From Clostridia bacterium (GTDB taxonomy: Bacteria; Bacillota; Clostridia; Oscillospirales; Acutalibacteraceae): a stretch of 12,860 nucleotides of DNA. Where the stretch lies: NCBI GenBank assembly GCA_017519685.1, contig JAFWRV010000001.1:1-12860 (forward strand), in the 5' to 3' direction. The translations under genes were made by a program, and so were the position numbers. Of this stretch, positions 6,673 to 12,362 are shown one piece after another (the stretch's first letter is position 1; every line of letters begins with the position of its first letter). The notes below the pieces were generated by a model. The model was not told the origin of the DNA, did no database searches, and saw only the letters and a program-made list of their open reading frames with translations.

Positions 6673-6843
6673 TGATTAACTTTGTTTGCGTAATATGCAT
6701 TAAAGAAATGAGGTGATAAACCAACATCCGCTATGATTTTACAACTGAATATCTGAGCTTACCGCGCCGAAAATAATAACGAGGGAAGGAGGTAAATGCT
6801 TATGACAATGATTGCGGTTTAAAATCATTCAAAGCAAATCTAA
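6673..6843 (+). other. Degenerate intergenic stretch inside the element
   Basis: No intact gene is visible. One frame reads IRYDFTTEYLSLPRRK then stop (6726-6776) with GAGGTGAT upstream but ATC where a start codon would be. Another reads VNAYDNDCGLKSFKANLNGRK then stop behind a GGAAGGAGG sequence near 6784-6793. These look like broken small genes or a control region of the ancestral element. Confidence 0.4.
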
Positions 6844-7029
6844 ATGGAAGGAAATAATAATTATGATGTAAATGAACAATCAAATTCAGAAGAATCCGAT
6901 TTCGTTGCACTGAAAGTGCAGGAAGGAGACGATAGTTTACACGAAGCTGAATTTAACCGCTTTATCAGTTTTTTCTCAGAAATGATAATAAAATACGGTC
7001 CCCTGATAGATGCGGAAAAGAAATCATAA
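6844..7029 (+). CDS. Small acidic protein of unknown function in the mobile element
   Basis: I do not recognise this 61-residue product. Its first third is polar and acidic (NNNYDVNEQSNSEESD); the rest may form an amphipathic helix (HEAEFNRFISFFSEMIIKYG). There is no signal peptide or cysteine. An in-frame TAA stands immediately before the ATG, so this is the only possible start, yet no clear ribosome site precedes it. The GGAAGGA sequence lies just after the ATG and serves only a dead ATG ATG TAA. It may be a relic, a coupled reading frame following the short upstream frame that ends inside it, or an accessory gene of the element. Confidence 0.4.
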   Translation: MEGNNNYDVNEQSNSEESDFVALKVQEGDDSLHEAEFNRFISFFSEMIIKYGPLIDAEKKS

Positions 7030-7044
7030 CCATCAACAGAATAA

Positions 7045-7087
7045 TTGACTTTTATGCTTGAAAGTGTTATGATTGTTGGGACAACAA
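7045..7087 (+). promoter_or_regulatory. Recombinase promoter with a palindrome at the transcription start
   Basis: TTGACT (7045-7050), 17 bp, TATGAT (7068-7073) forms a good sigma-A promoter. The palindrome TTGTTG GGA CAACAA (7073-7087) overlaps the end of the -10 box and the predicted start near 7080, where a bound repressor would block initiation. Promoter well supported; operator role inferred. Confidence 0.65.
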
Positions 7088-7118
7088 GTTACGATATATC
7101 TTTAAGAGGATTTGTGTT

Positions 7119-8792
7119 ATGAAAAAGACAAAGTGTTATATCTATACCAGAGTTTCCACATCAATGCAAGTTGACGGATACAGTTTGGAAGCGCAACATA
7201 AAAAATTACTTGATTATGCGAAATATCAGGACTGGATTGTTGCCGACGAGTATTCTGATGAGGGTCACTCAGGCAAAAACATTTCTGGCCGTCCCGACTT
7301 TATTCGTATGCTTAAAGATATTGAAAGCGGCAAAGACGGCGTTTCTTATGTGCTTGTTTTCAAGCTCTCCCGATTTGGAAGAAACGCCGCCGATGTCCTT
7401 TCTTCATTGCAATTGATGCAGGATTACGGCGTAAATCTTATTTGCGTCGATGATGGTATTGACAGTTCAAAAGACAGCGGAAAACTGATGATTTCAGTTT
7501 TATCCGCCGTTGCCGAGATTGAGAGAGAAAATATTCTGGTTCAGACTATGGAGGGCCGCAAGCAAAAAGCCCGTGAGGGCAGATGGAACGGCGGCTTCGC
7601 TCCTTACGGCTATTCACTGAACAATGGCGAACTTCACATCGCAGAGGATGAAGCACCTGTTATTCGGGAAATATATGATAAGTATGTCAATACCAATATG
7701 GGAATCCACGCTATCTGCAAGCACCTGATGAATCAAGGCTTTGTCAAAAAGCAGAGACAGGGAAATACGCTTTCCGAATTTTCTACCGGGTTTGTAAAAG
7801 GCGTTCTTGATAATCCCGTTTATTGTGGTAAAATAGCATTTGGAAGAAGAAAAACAGAAAAAATACCCGGCACAAGAAATGAGTTCCATATTGTAAAACA
7901 GGATGAGTTCGATGTTTATGATGGTATTCACGAAGCAATAGTTTCGGAAGAATTGTGGAAGCAAGCTCAACTTAAAAGAAATGCCACCGGATTCAAGCCT
8001 CCGAAATCACATGAGCTGGAACATGAACATATTCTGTCCGCAATCATCAAATGCCCCATTTGCGGAGCAGGTATGTATGGAAATGTCAATCGCAAGAAAA
8101 AAGATGACGGAGAATACTATAAGGATTATTACTATTATGCCTGCAAACATCGCACAATGGTAACCGGTCACCCTTGCACATATAAACGGCAGTGGAATGA
8201 AGAAAAAGTCGATGCCGCTGTAGTAGAAATAATCAGAAAACTCATACTAAACCCTAAATTTGAAAAAGCAATAAAAGAAAAAATAGATGCAAGCATAGAT
8301 ATTTCTGCTTATGAAGCGGAATTAGACAATCTCAGAAAACAAATCAAACAGACAAACGGCGCCAAATCGAAGCTTGCTCAGCAGATGGATTCTTTGGATG
8401 TTACCGACCCTCAATATGACAATAAATATGCGGATATGCAATGTCGACTTGACAAGTTTTATGCCGCTCTTGAAGATATCGAGAAGCAGATTTCTGATAC
8501 GGAATTTAAGATTGATACCATAAAAGACGAAAAAATCAAGAGCGATGCTGTCTATCAATATCTCCTTTCTTTCGATCAGGTTTATGACGAAATGACTGAT
8601 AAAGAAAAGAAAATGTTTATGAACAGTTTCCTCAAAAGCGTTGAAATATATGAAGAGGAGCGCTGCGACGGCAGATTTTTGAAAAGCATCAGTCTCAGGT
8701 TCCCTGTTTTCTGTGACGGAAAGGAAGTTATAGGAGCGCGTTGGGACAACAAAAACAAAGTCGAGACGGTGGTTTTATTGGTCATCAAGTAG
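7119..8792 (+). CDS. Large serine recombinase (site-specific integrase)
   Basis: The 557-residue protein is a complete large serine recombinase. An N-terminal resolvase domain (about 5-150) carries YTRVSTSMQ with nucleophile Ser13 and Arg11, and LSRFGRN with the conserved arginines. A Recombinase domain (about 155-285) follows, then a zinc ribbon with Cys312, Cys315, Cys342 and Cys353, and a coiled coil (about 395-470) of the kind that controls synapsis directionality. Such enzymes integrate and excise phages and transposons (TnpX, TndX) between short att sites with a 2-bp crossover. The ATG follows AGAGGA at about 8 nt and a promoter at 7045. It is the only intact recognisable function in the element and sits at its right end, where recombinase genes usually adjoin an att site. 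No excision-control (xis or RDF) gene is recognisable. Confidence 0.93.
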   Translation: MKKTKCYIYTRVSTSMQVDGYSLEAQHKKLLDYAKYQDWIVADEYSDEGHSGKNISGRPDFIRMLKDIESGKDGVSYVLVFKLSRFGRNAADVLSSLQLMQDYGVNLICVDDGIDSSKDSGKLMISVLSAVAEIERENILVQTMEGRKQKAREGRWNGGFAPYGYSLNNGELHIAEDEAPVIREIYDKYVNTNMGIHAICKHLMNQGFVKKQRQGNTLSEFSTGFVKGVLDNPVYCGKIAFGRRKTEKIPGTRNEFHIVKQDEFDVYDGIHEAIVSEELWKQAQLKRNATGFKPPKSHELEHEHILSAIIKCPICGAGMYGNVNRKKKDDGEYYKDYYYYACKHRTMVTGHPCTYKRQWNEEKVDAAVVEIIRKLILNPKFEKAIKEKIDASIDISAYEAELDNLRKQIKQTNGAKSKLAQQMDSLDVTDPQYDNKYADMQCRLDKFYAALEDIEKQISDTEFKIDTIKDEKIKSDAVYQYLLSFDQVYDEMTDKEKKMFMNSFLKSVEIYEEERCDGRFLKSISLRFPVFCDGKEVIGARWDNKNKVETVVLLVIK

Positions 8793-8817
8793 GGCACGGA
8801 TTCATCCGTGCCGTTTT
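8793..8817 (+). terminator. Terminator of the recombinase gene
   Basis: GGCACGGA (8793-8800) and TCCGTGCC (8805-8812) pair perfectly around loop TTCA directly after the stop codon, followed by GTTTTG. The T run is short, so termination may be partial. Confidence 0.75.
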
Positions 8818-8844
8818 GCTGACACATCTCGGCATTAAAAGTCG

Positions 8845-8872
8845 GGAAACAGGAGAAAGTTTCCGCTATAAT
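8845..8872 (+). promoter_or_regulatory. Promoter and inverted repeat before the AraC-GyrI gene
   Basis: TATAAT at 8867-8872 is a perfect -10 box, but no -35 consensus stands 17 bp upstream (GGGAAA). Instead an inverted repeat, GGAAAC (8845-8850) and GTTTCC (8859-8864), fills that place. A weak -35 with a dyad over it suggests activator-dependent transcription, possibly autoregulation. Confidence 0.55.
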
Positions 8873-8898
8873 AAAGCCGCAGGACAGGAGGAACGGAT

Positions 8899-9786
8899 TT
8901 GGACTGGATAAAATGCATACAGAGAGCTATCGACTATACCGAAGCGCATCTGACGGAGGAAATCGATTATGACGCGGTGGCGAAGGAGGCCTGTTCGTCA
9001 TCATTTCATTTTCAGAGAGTGTTCAGCATTATGTGCGGTTTCACGCTCGGCGACTATATCCGTATGAGGCGGCTGTCGCTTGCGGCTGACGAGCTTATCA
9101 ACAGCGATGACAGGGTAATTGACATCGCTCTGAAATACGGTTATGAAACGCCCGAGAGTTTCACGCGCGCCTTTTCGCGCTTTCACGGCGTCACGCCGAC
9201 GGAAGCCAGAAACGGAGGCACGGTCAAATCCTTTTCCGCGCTGTCTGTAAAACTTATTCTGACAGGAGGAAACAAAATGGATTACCGGATTGAAAAGCCC
9301 GGAGCGATAAAGGTTATCTGCAAAAGGGAGAGGGTTCACAAACCCGAAACCGGAGCCGGCACGCCCGATATCACCGGATTCTGGGCGAAATGCGGTCAGG
9401 ACGGAACGATACGGAAAATCATCGGTCATATTCCCGAAAAGCCGCTGCTCGGAGGTCTTCTCGGAATCAGCTTTTCGCTTGAAACCGACGGAGCCGAGCT
9501 GCCGTACGGAATCGGCGCTGAATATGACGGAGCGCCGGCGGAAGACGGGCTCGAGGTGATTGAACTGCCGGAATACACCTACGCGGTGTTTCCGTTCAGG
9601 GGCAGGATGCCCGATGTTTTCATTGAAACTTACAGAAATATTGTCAGCGAGTTTTTCCCGGGGAGCAACCGTTACGAATACGCCGGAGGCGTGGAATTTG
9701 AGGTTTATCCGTCGGATAAAACAGACTCTCCCGATTATTACGGTGAAATCTGGATCGCGGTCAGGGAAAAACAAAAAACAACTTAA
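8899..9786 (+). CDS. AraC-family regulator with GyrI-like effector-binding domain
   Basis: The 295-residue protein begins with the two helix-turn-helix motifs of the AraC family (residues 8-105; second helix pair in VIDIALKYGYETPESFTRAF). After a short linker comes a GyrI/Cass2-like effector-binding domain (about 127-292, starting MDYRIEKPGAIKVI). Family members such as Rob-type and BltR-like regulators bind small, often cationic or multidrug ligands through this domain and control efflux or stress genes. The start is TTG at 8899 with GGAGG 7 nt upstream. Unusually, a second perfect site (GGAGG 9265-9269, 7-nt spacer) precedes the in-frame ATG of Met127 at 9277, exactly at the domain border, so a separate 169-residue effector domain could be made. 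It is the first host gene after the mobile element. Confidence 0.88.
   Translation: MDWIKCIQRAIDYTEAHLTEEIDYDAVAKEACSSSFHFQRVFSIMCGFTLGDYIRMRRLSLAADELINSDDRVIDIALKYGYETPESFTRAFSRFHGVTPTEARNGGTVKSFSALSVKLILTGGNKMDYRIEKPGAIKVICKRERVHKPETGAGTPDITGFWAKCGQDGTIRKIIGHIPEKPLLGGLLGISFSLETDGAELPYGIGAEYDGAPAEDGLEVIELPEYTYAVFPFRGRMPDVFIETYRNIVSEFFPGSNRYEYAGGVEFEVYPSDKTDSPDYYGEIWIAVREKQKTT
9264..9279 (+). promoter_or_regulatory. Internal ribosome site and ATG at the AraC/GyrI domain border
   Basis: AGGAGG (9264-9269) is separated by AAACAAA from ATG at 9277-9279, which is Met127 of the AraC-GyrI frame. Site and spacing are at least as good as those of the gene's own TTG start. It would yield residues 127-295, the stand-alone GyrI-like domain. 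Confidence 0.5.
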
Positions 9787-9793
9787 CTTACAG

Positions 9794-9840
9794 AGTCTCC
9801 GCAGCGGAATGTATTTTCTGCCGCAGAGACTTTATTTTTA
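9794..9840 (+). terminator. Probable terminator after the AraC-GyrI gene
   Basis: AGTCTC (9794-9799) pairs with GAGACT (9826-9831), and inside it GCGG (9804-9807) with CCGC (9821-9824), with an internal loop. The T-rich tract TTTATTTTTA follows. It is weaker and less regular than the other terminators here. Confidence 0.55.
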
Positions 9841-9850
9841 TGTTTCGCGG

Positions 9851-9859
9851 TGGTATAAT
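9851..9859 (+). promoter_or_regulatory. Extended -10 promoter of the FMN-binding protein gene
   Basis: TGGTATAAT is an extended -10 element (TGn TATAAT). The -35 region (TTTATT near 9831) is weak, which extended -10 promoters tolerate. Transcription would begin near 9866. Confidence 0.55.
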
Positions 9860-9908
9860 AGAGCCGGAAACCTTCGGGGACACCCGGTTTGCGGAAAGGG
9901 GAATTACT

Positions 9909-10328
9909 GTGGATCTCAAGGAAATTGAAAAATTTGTCTGCAAGCAGAAAGTCAGTTTCATCTGCTCTGTTGACGGCGAAAACTGTCCCAACGTGAAAGC
10001 GATGCTCAGACCGAGAAAACATAACGGTTTAAAGACCTTTTATTTTTCGACCAACACATCTTCGATGAGAGTGAAGCAGTATCTTGAAAATCCCAACGCC
10101 TGCATATATTTCTTTCATAAAGGGCTGATTAAATACACCGGCGTTATGCTGACGGGAAAGATGGAAGTGCTGACCGACAGCGAAACCAAAAAGATGATAT
10201 GGAAACGGGGCGACACGGTTTTCTATAAGCAGGGAGTCACCGACCCGGATTACTGCGTGCTGAGGTTTACCGCTTCGCGCGGAAGGTATTACCGCGATCT
10301 TAAAACGGAAAACTTTGAGATTGAATAA
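9909..10328 (+). CDS. Pyridoxamine 5'-phosphate oxidase-like FMN-binding split-barrel protein
   Basis: The 139-residue product belongs to the split-barrel flavin-binding family of PNPOx-like and general-stress-protein-26-like proteins. Recognisable are the strand pattern VSFICSVDGENCPNVKAM, FYFSTNTSSMRVKQYLENP (the family's FMN-phosphate region, where Ser, Thr and Lys/Arg contact the phosphate) and the YTGVMLTGKMEVL strand pair. Members bind FMN or F420-like cofactors, and most are reductases or stress proteins of unknown substrate. I placed the start at GTG 9909, preceded by AAAGGGG at 7 nt; upstream in-frame codons from 9840 overlap the promoter and are not family-like. It is cytoplasmic, with no signal peptide. 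It has its own promoter (9851-9859) and appears monocistronic. Confidence 0.83.
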   Translation: MDLKEIEKFVCKQKVSFICSVDGENCPNVKAMLRPRKHNGLKTFYFSTNTSSMRVKQYLENPNACIYFFHKGLIKYTGVMLTGKMEVLTDSETKKMIWKRGDTVFYKQGVTDPDYCVLRFTASRGRYYRDLKTENFEIE

Positions 10329-10374
10329 AACGGATTTTACGGTCTGACTTTTTGAATTTACCGCGCAAAAGCGA

Positions 10375-10403
10375 TTGACAAATTACCGTTAGCATAATAA
10401 AAT
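10375..10403 (+). promoter_or_regulatory. Sigma-A promoter of the 42-residue membrane peptide gene
   Basis: TTGACA (10375-10380), 17 bp, TAAAAT (10398-10403). Transcription would start near 10410, giving a leader of about 75 nt that contains the hairpin CGCGGG/CCCGCG (10415-10431). It may also drive the genes to 12299, since the hairpin at 10627-10656 lacks a T run. Confidence 0.8.
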
Positions 10404-10414
10404 AATTTTGAGCC

Positions 10415-10431
10415 CGCGGGTTACGCCCGCG
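10415..10431 (+). promoter_or_regulatory. GC-rich hairpin at the 5' end of the membrane-peptide transcript
   Basis: CGCGGG (10415-10420) and CCCGCG (10426-10431) pair perfectly around loop TTACG, a few nt after the predicted transcription start. No T run follows. A stem at the very 5' end of a transcript commonly protects it from decay; this role is inferred. Confidence 0.5.
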
Positions 10432-10485
10432 TGAAGGTACATTAATACGGAATATGATATTCATTCACTGAAAGGAGAATGGTTT

Positions 10486-10614
10486 ATGTGGAAAATATTT
10501 TTACTGTTCGGCATGCCGCTTCTTTACCCGGCAATGGGAGTATATCAGCTGATTATGAATGTGCTCGGTCCTCTCGGCGTGCCCGATATAATTGATATTT
10601 TAACAACCATGTAA
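10486..10614 (+). CDS. Small hydrophobic membrane peptide, 42 residues
   Basis: The gene has a strong AAAGGAG site 8 nt before the ATG and a near-consensus promoter at 10375-10403. The product starts MWKIFLLFGMPLLYPAMGVY, continues through QLIMNVLGPLGVP and ends DIIDILTTM. It is hydrophobic over about residues 3-32, enough for one transmembrane segment broken by prolines and glycines, with a short acidic C-terminus. There is no cleavage site or cysteine. I do not recognise the family. Candidate roles are a regulatory membrane peptide, a toxin-like peptide or a secreted signal precursor; none is proven. It lies upstream of the beta-propeller gene and may share a leaky transcript with it. Confidence 0.65.
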   Translation: MWKIFLLFGMPLLYPAMGVYQLIMNVLGPLGVPDIIDILTTM

Positions 10615-10626
10615 TATTATCACTGT

Positions 10627-10656
10627 TTCTCCCCTGCCCCTCCGGACAGGGGAGAA
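10627..10656 (+). repeat. Strong stem-loop without T run between membrane peptide and propeller gene
   Basis: TTCTCCCCTG (10627-10636) and CAGGGGAGAA (10647-10656) pair perfectly around a 10-nt loop. GCAAAATAAAG follows on the plus strand and AAACAGTG on the minus strand, so neither direction has the T run of an intrinsic terminator. It may be an intercistronic processing or stabilising structure, or a dispersed palindromic repeat. Confidence 0.55.
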
Positions 10657-10689
10657 GCAAAATAAAGAGGAAAACAGGGAGGAACACGG

Positions 10690-11679
10690 ATGAAAGAATC
10701 CGCCGCAAACAGAATAACGGATATGGGAGAGCTGACTGTTGCCGGAATATGCTCGGCTGAATTCAGACTGTTTTCCGGCAACCCCGTGATTTTTCCGTTC
10801 GGCGGCTCGCCTATGGTTGCCGACCCGTCGCTGCTGACTCCGTCGGAAAGCCCCGACGGACTGTGGCATCTGTTTTGCCATACCCTTACCGGCGTATGGC
10901 AGTTTGTCAGCGAAGACGGAATACATTTCAGAAGAGCCGGCAGAATTGTTCCGCGCGCAATGCGGCCCGATATCAACCGCATCGGAAACCGCTATTACCT
11001 TTATTATGAGCGGACAAGGTCGCTCGCGGCAAACGGTCTGAATATGCTTAATCTGACGCCGTGGCGCTCCTCAATTTATCTGACGCAGAGCGATGACCTG
11101 ATTCACTGGTCGAAGCCGGAAAGCGTGCTTGAGCATACAAAACCGTTTGAGGAAAGCGAACGCGGAGTTTCTCTTTCAAATCCGTTTCTGCTGCGTGAAG
11201 GAGACACCTTCCGCCTTTACTATTCCTGCGGTCTGACATATATTAAAGACTGCGGCTTCTGCGAGCCGACGCATATAAGTTACGCCGTGAGTGAATCGCC
11301 CGATGGAGGATTTACAGCCGTGGATAAGCCGCTGATTTCACCGGACAGCGAAAATCCCTATCTCAATCTCTGCTCGGGATGTCTTAAGGTTTACCGCCTG
11401 AGCGACGGATATATCGGAATACAGAACGGAATATATCTCAAAGACGGCGGAAGCCGTTCCGCGATTCTTCTGCTCACATCCGAAGACGGTCTGAAATTTG
11501 AATTTAACCGGGTTCTGGTTGAGCCCGACGGAAAAGACGGAAGCTGGATGCGGCAGTTTGTCTATGCGAGCCATCTGGTCTGTTATGACGGAAAACTTCG
11601 CCTTTATTTCAACGCCAGAAACACAGCCGCCGCGCTTAGCGGGCGTGAGTGCATAGGATTTGCCGAAGCGGAAATATAA
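10690..11679 (+). CDS. Five-bladed beta-propeller glycosidase-like protein (GH43/GH32/GH130 type)
   Basis: The 329-residue product has the blade pattern of the GH43, GH32 and GH130 propeller families. Repeated W/Y-rich strands are paired with DG turns: DGLWHLFCHT (56-65), SEDGIHF, NRYYLYYE (100-107), SDDLIHWSKP, GDTFRLYYS (171-179), SEDGLKFE and DGKLRLYFNAR (300-310). VADPSLL (43-49) resembles the ADPS motif whose Asp is the general base in GH43, and RPDI and YYE may supply other acidic residues. No signal peptide is present, so it would act inside the cell, perhaps on imported oligosaccharides. GGGAGG stands about 7 nt before the ATG. It is followed after 20 nt by a serine hydrolase gene, probably in one operon. 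Fold assignment is good; family number and substrate are not settled. Confidence 0.75.
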   Translation: MKESAANRITDMGELTVAGICSAEFRLFSGNPVIFPFGGSPMVADPSLLTPSESPDGLWHLFCHTLTGVWQFVSEDGIHFRRAGRIVPRAMRPDINRIGNRYYLYYERTRSLAANGLNMLNLTPWRSSIYLTQSDDLIHWSKPESVLEHTKPFEESERGVSLSNPFLLREGDTFRLYYSCGLTYIKDCGFCEPTHISYAVSESPDGGFTAVDKPLISPDSENPYLNLCSGCLKVYRLSDGYIGIQNGIYLKDGGSRSAILLLTSEDGLKFEFNRVLVEPDGKDGSWMRQFVYASHLVCYDGKLRLYFNARNTAAALSGRECIGFAEAEI

Positions 11680-11699
11680 CGCAAAATACAGGAGTATAT

Positions 11700-12299
11700 A
11701 TGAAAAAAGCAGTGATATATATTCACGGCATGGGCGGCAGCGCAGAAGAAGCCGCGCATTACATCCCACTTTTCCCGGACTGCGACGTTACCGGGCTTGA
11801 TTACAAAGCGCAGACGCCGTGGGAAGCCGCGGAGGAATTTCCCGTTTTAACTGAAAAGATATTCCGCGATTACGGCTCCGTTTCGCTTATAGCGAACAGC
11901 ATCGGCGCTTATTTCGCGATGATTTCCCTTGCGGACAAAAGAATTGAAAAAGCGTTTTTCATTTCGCCTGTCGTGAATTTCGAAAAGCTGATTGAAGGTA
12001 TGATGCTCCGTTCCGGCGTGAGTGAGGATGAACTTAAGGAAAGAGGAGAAATCACAACGGAATCCGGAGAGCTTCTTTCGTGGGAATATCTTTGTTATGT
12101 CAGGGAGCATCCCGCCCGGCGGATAGCTCGGACACATATTTTATACGGCTCGGGGGACAGTCTGGTTCCTTACGGTGATATGTCCGCTTTTGCCGAAAAA
12201 ACAGGAGCGACGCTTACCGTTATGCAAGACGGAGAGCATTGGTTTCACACGGAAGAACAGATGAAATTTCTTGACGGATGGATAAGACGGTATAAATAG
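11700..12299 (+). CDS. Small alpha/beta hydrolase, RBBP9/YdeN type
   Basis: The 199-residue product starts MKKAVIYIHGMGGSAEEAA, with an oxyanion-type HGMGG loop. Further on are the nucleophile elbow ANSIGA (Ser67, Ala in place of the first Gly), the acid in YGSGDSLVPY (Asp153) and the catalytic GEHWFH (His180 or His183). This is the compact esterase fold seen in the RBBP9/YdeN group. It has no signal peptide. I chose ATG 11700, with GGAG 6 nt upstream; the longer frame from 11649 overlaps the preceding gene. It begins 20 nt after the propeller gene and probably shares its transcript, which hints at removal of acyl groups from sugars, although the sequence does not show this. Confidence 0.8.
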   Translation: MKKAVIYIHGMGGSAEEAAHYIPLFPDCDVTGLDYKAQTPWEAAEEFPVLTEKIFRDYGSVSLIANSIGAYFAMISLADKRIEKAFFISPVVNFEKLIEGMMLRSGVSEDELKERGEITTESGELLSWEYLCYVREHPARRIARTHILYGSGDSLVPYGDMSAFAEKTGATLTVMQDGEHWFHTEEQMKFLDGWIRRYK

Positions 12300-12320
12300 C
12301 AACAGCGGGTTGCTTGATTT
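12298..12320 (+). terminator. Weak possible terminator after the hydrolase gene
   Basis: AGCAAC (12298-12303) pairs with GTTGCT (12309-12314) around AGCGG, followed by TGATTT. The stem is short and overlaps the -35 box of the next promoter, so this is tentative. Confidence 0.25.
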
Positions 12321-12342
12321 GACCGCGCGTTCATTATACAAT
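12314..12342 (+). promoter_or_regulatory. Promoter of the XRE-zinc ribbon gene
   Basis: TTGATT (12314-12319), 17 bp, TACAAT (12337-12342). The start near 12349 leaves a leader of about 14 nt containing the AAGGGGG ribosome site. Confidence 0.65.
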
Positions 12343-12362
12343 TAAAGCAAGGGGGTGCCTTT

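Larger units (their letters stand above)
5890..8820 (+). mobile_element. Degenerate integrative mobilizable element next to the tRNA pair
   Basis: The segment holds a 5'-truncated Mob/Pre relaxase, a degenerate stretch, a 61-codon ORF and an intact large serine recombinase, all on the plus strand and visibly more A-rich in codon use than the flanking genes. Relaxase plus large serine recombinase is the core of Tn4451-type mobilizable transposons (TnpX and TnpZ). The left limit is set by where relaxase similarity appears to begin (about 5908) and the right limit by the recombinase terminator. I found no convincing direct repeat or inverted repeat at the two ends, so the boundaries are approximate. 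With the relaxase catalytic domain missing the element should not be self-mobilizable. Confidence 0.6.

Noticed and set aside
6844..6875. Alternative start at the ATG following GGAAGGA (near 6862)
   Set aside because: That ATG reads ATG ATG TAA and stops at once, so it cannot be the start of the 61-codon frame.
5650..8880. Integration into the 3' end of tRNA-Glu with a duplicated tRNA tail
   Set aside because: No copy of the tRNA-Glu 3' end is present at the right edge of the element, and serine recombinases do not usually use tRNA genes in that way.
9001..9774. 257-codon open frame on the minus strand
   Set aside because: It lies entirely opposite the AraC-GyrI gene, has no ribosome site and encodes no recognisable domain; it is a shadow of a GC-biased gene.
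10600..10982. Minus-strand frames of 108 and 120 codons
   Set aside because: They overlap the hairpin and the beta-propeller gene on the opposite strand and are low-complexity translations with no start signals.
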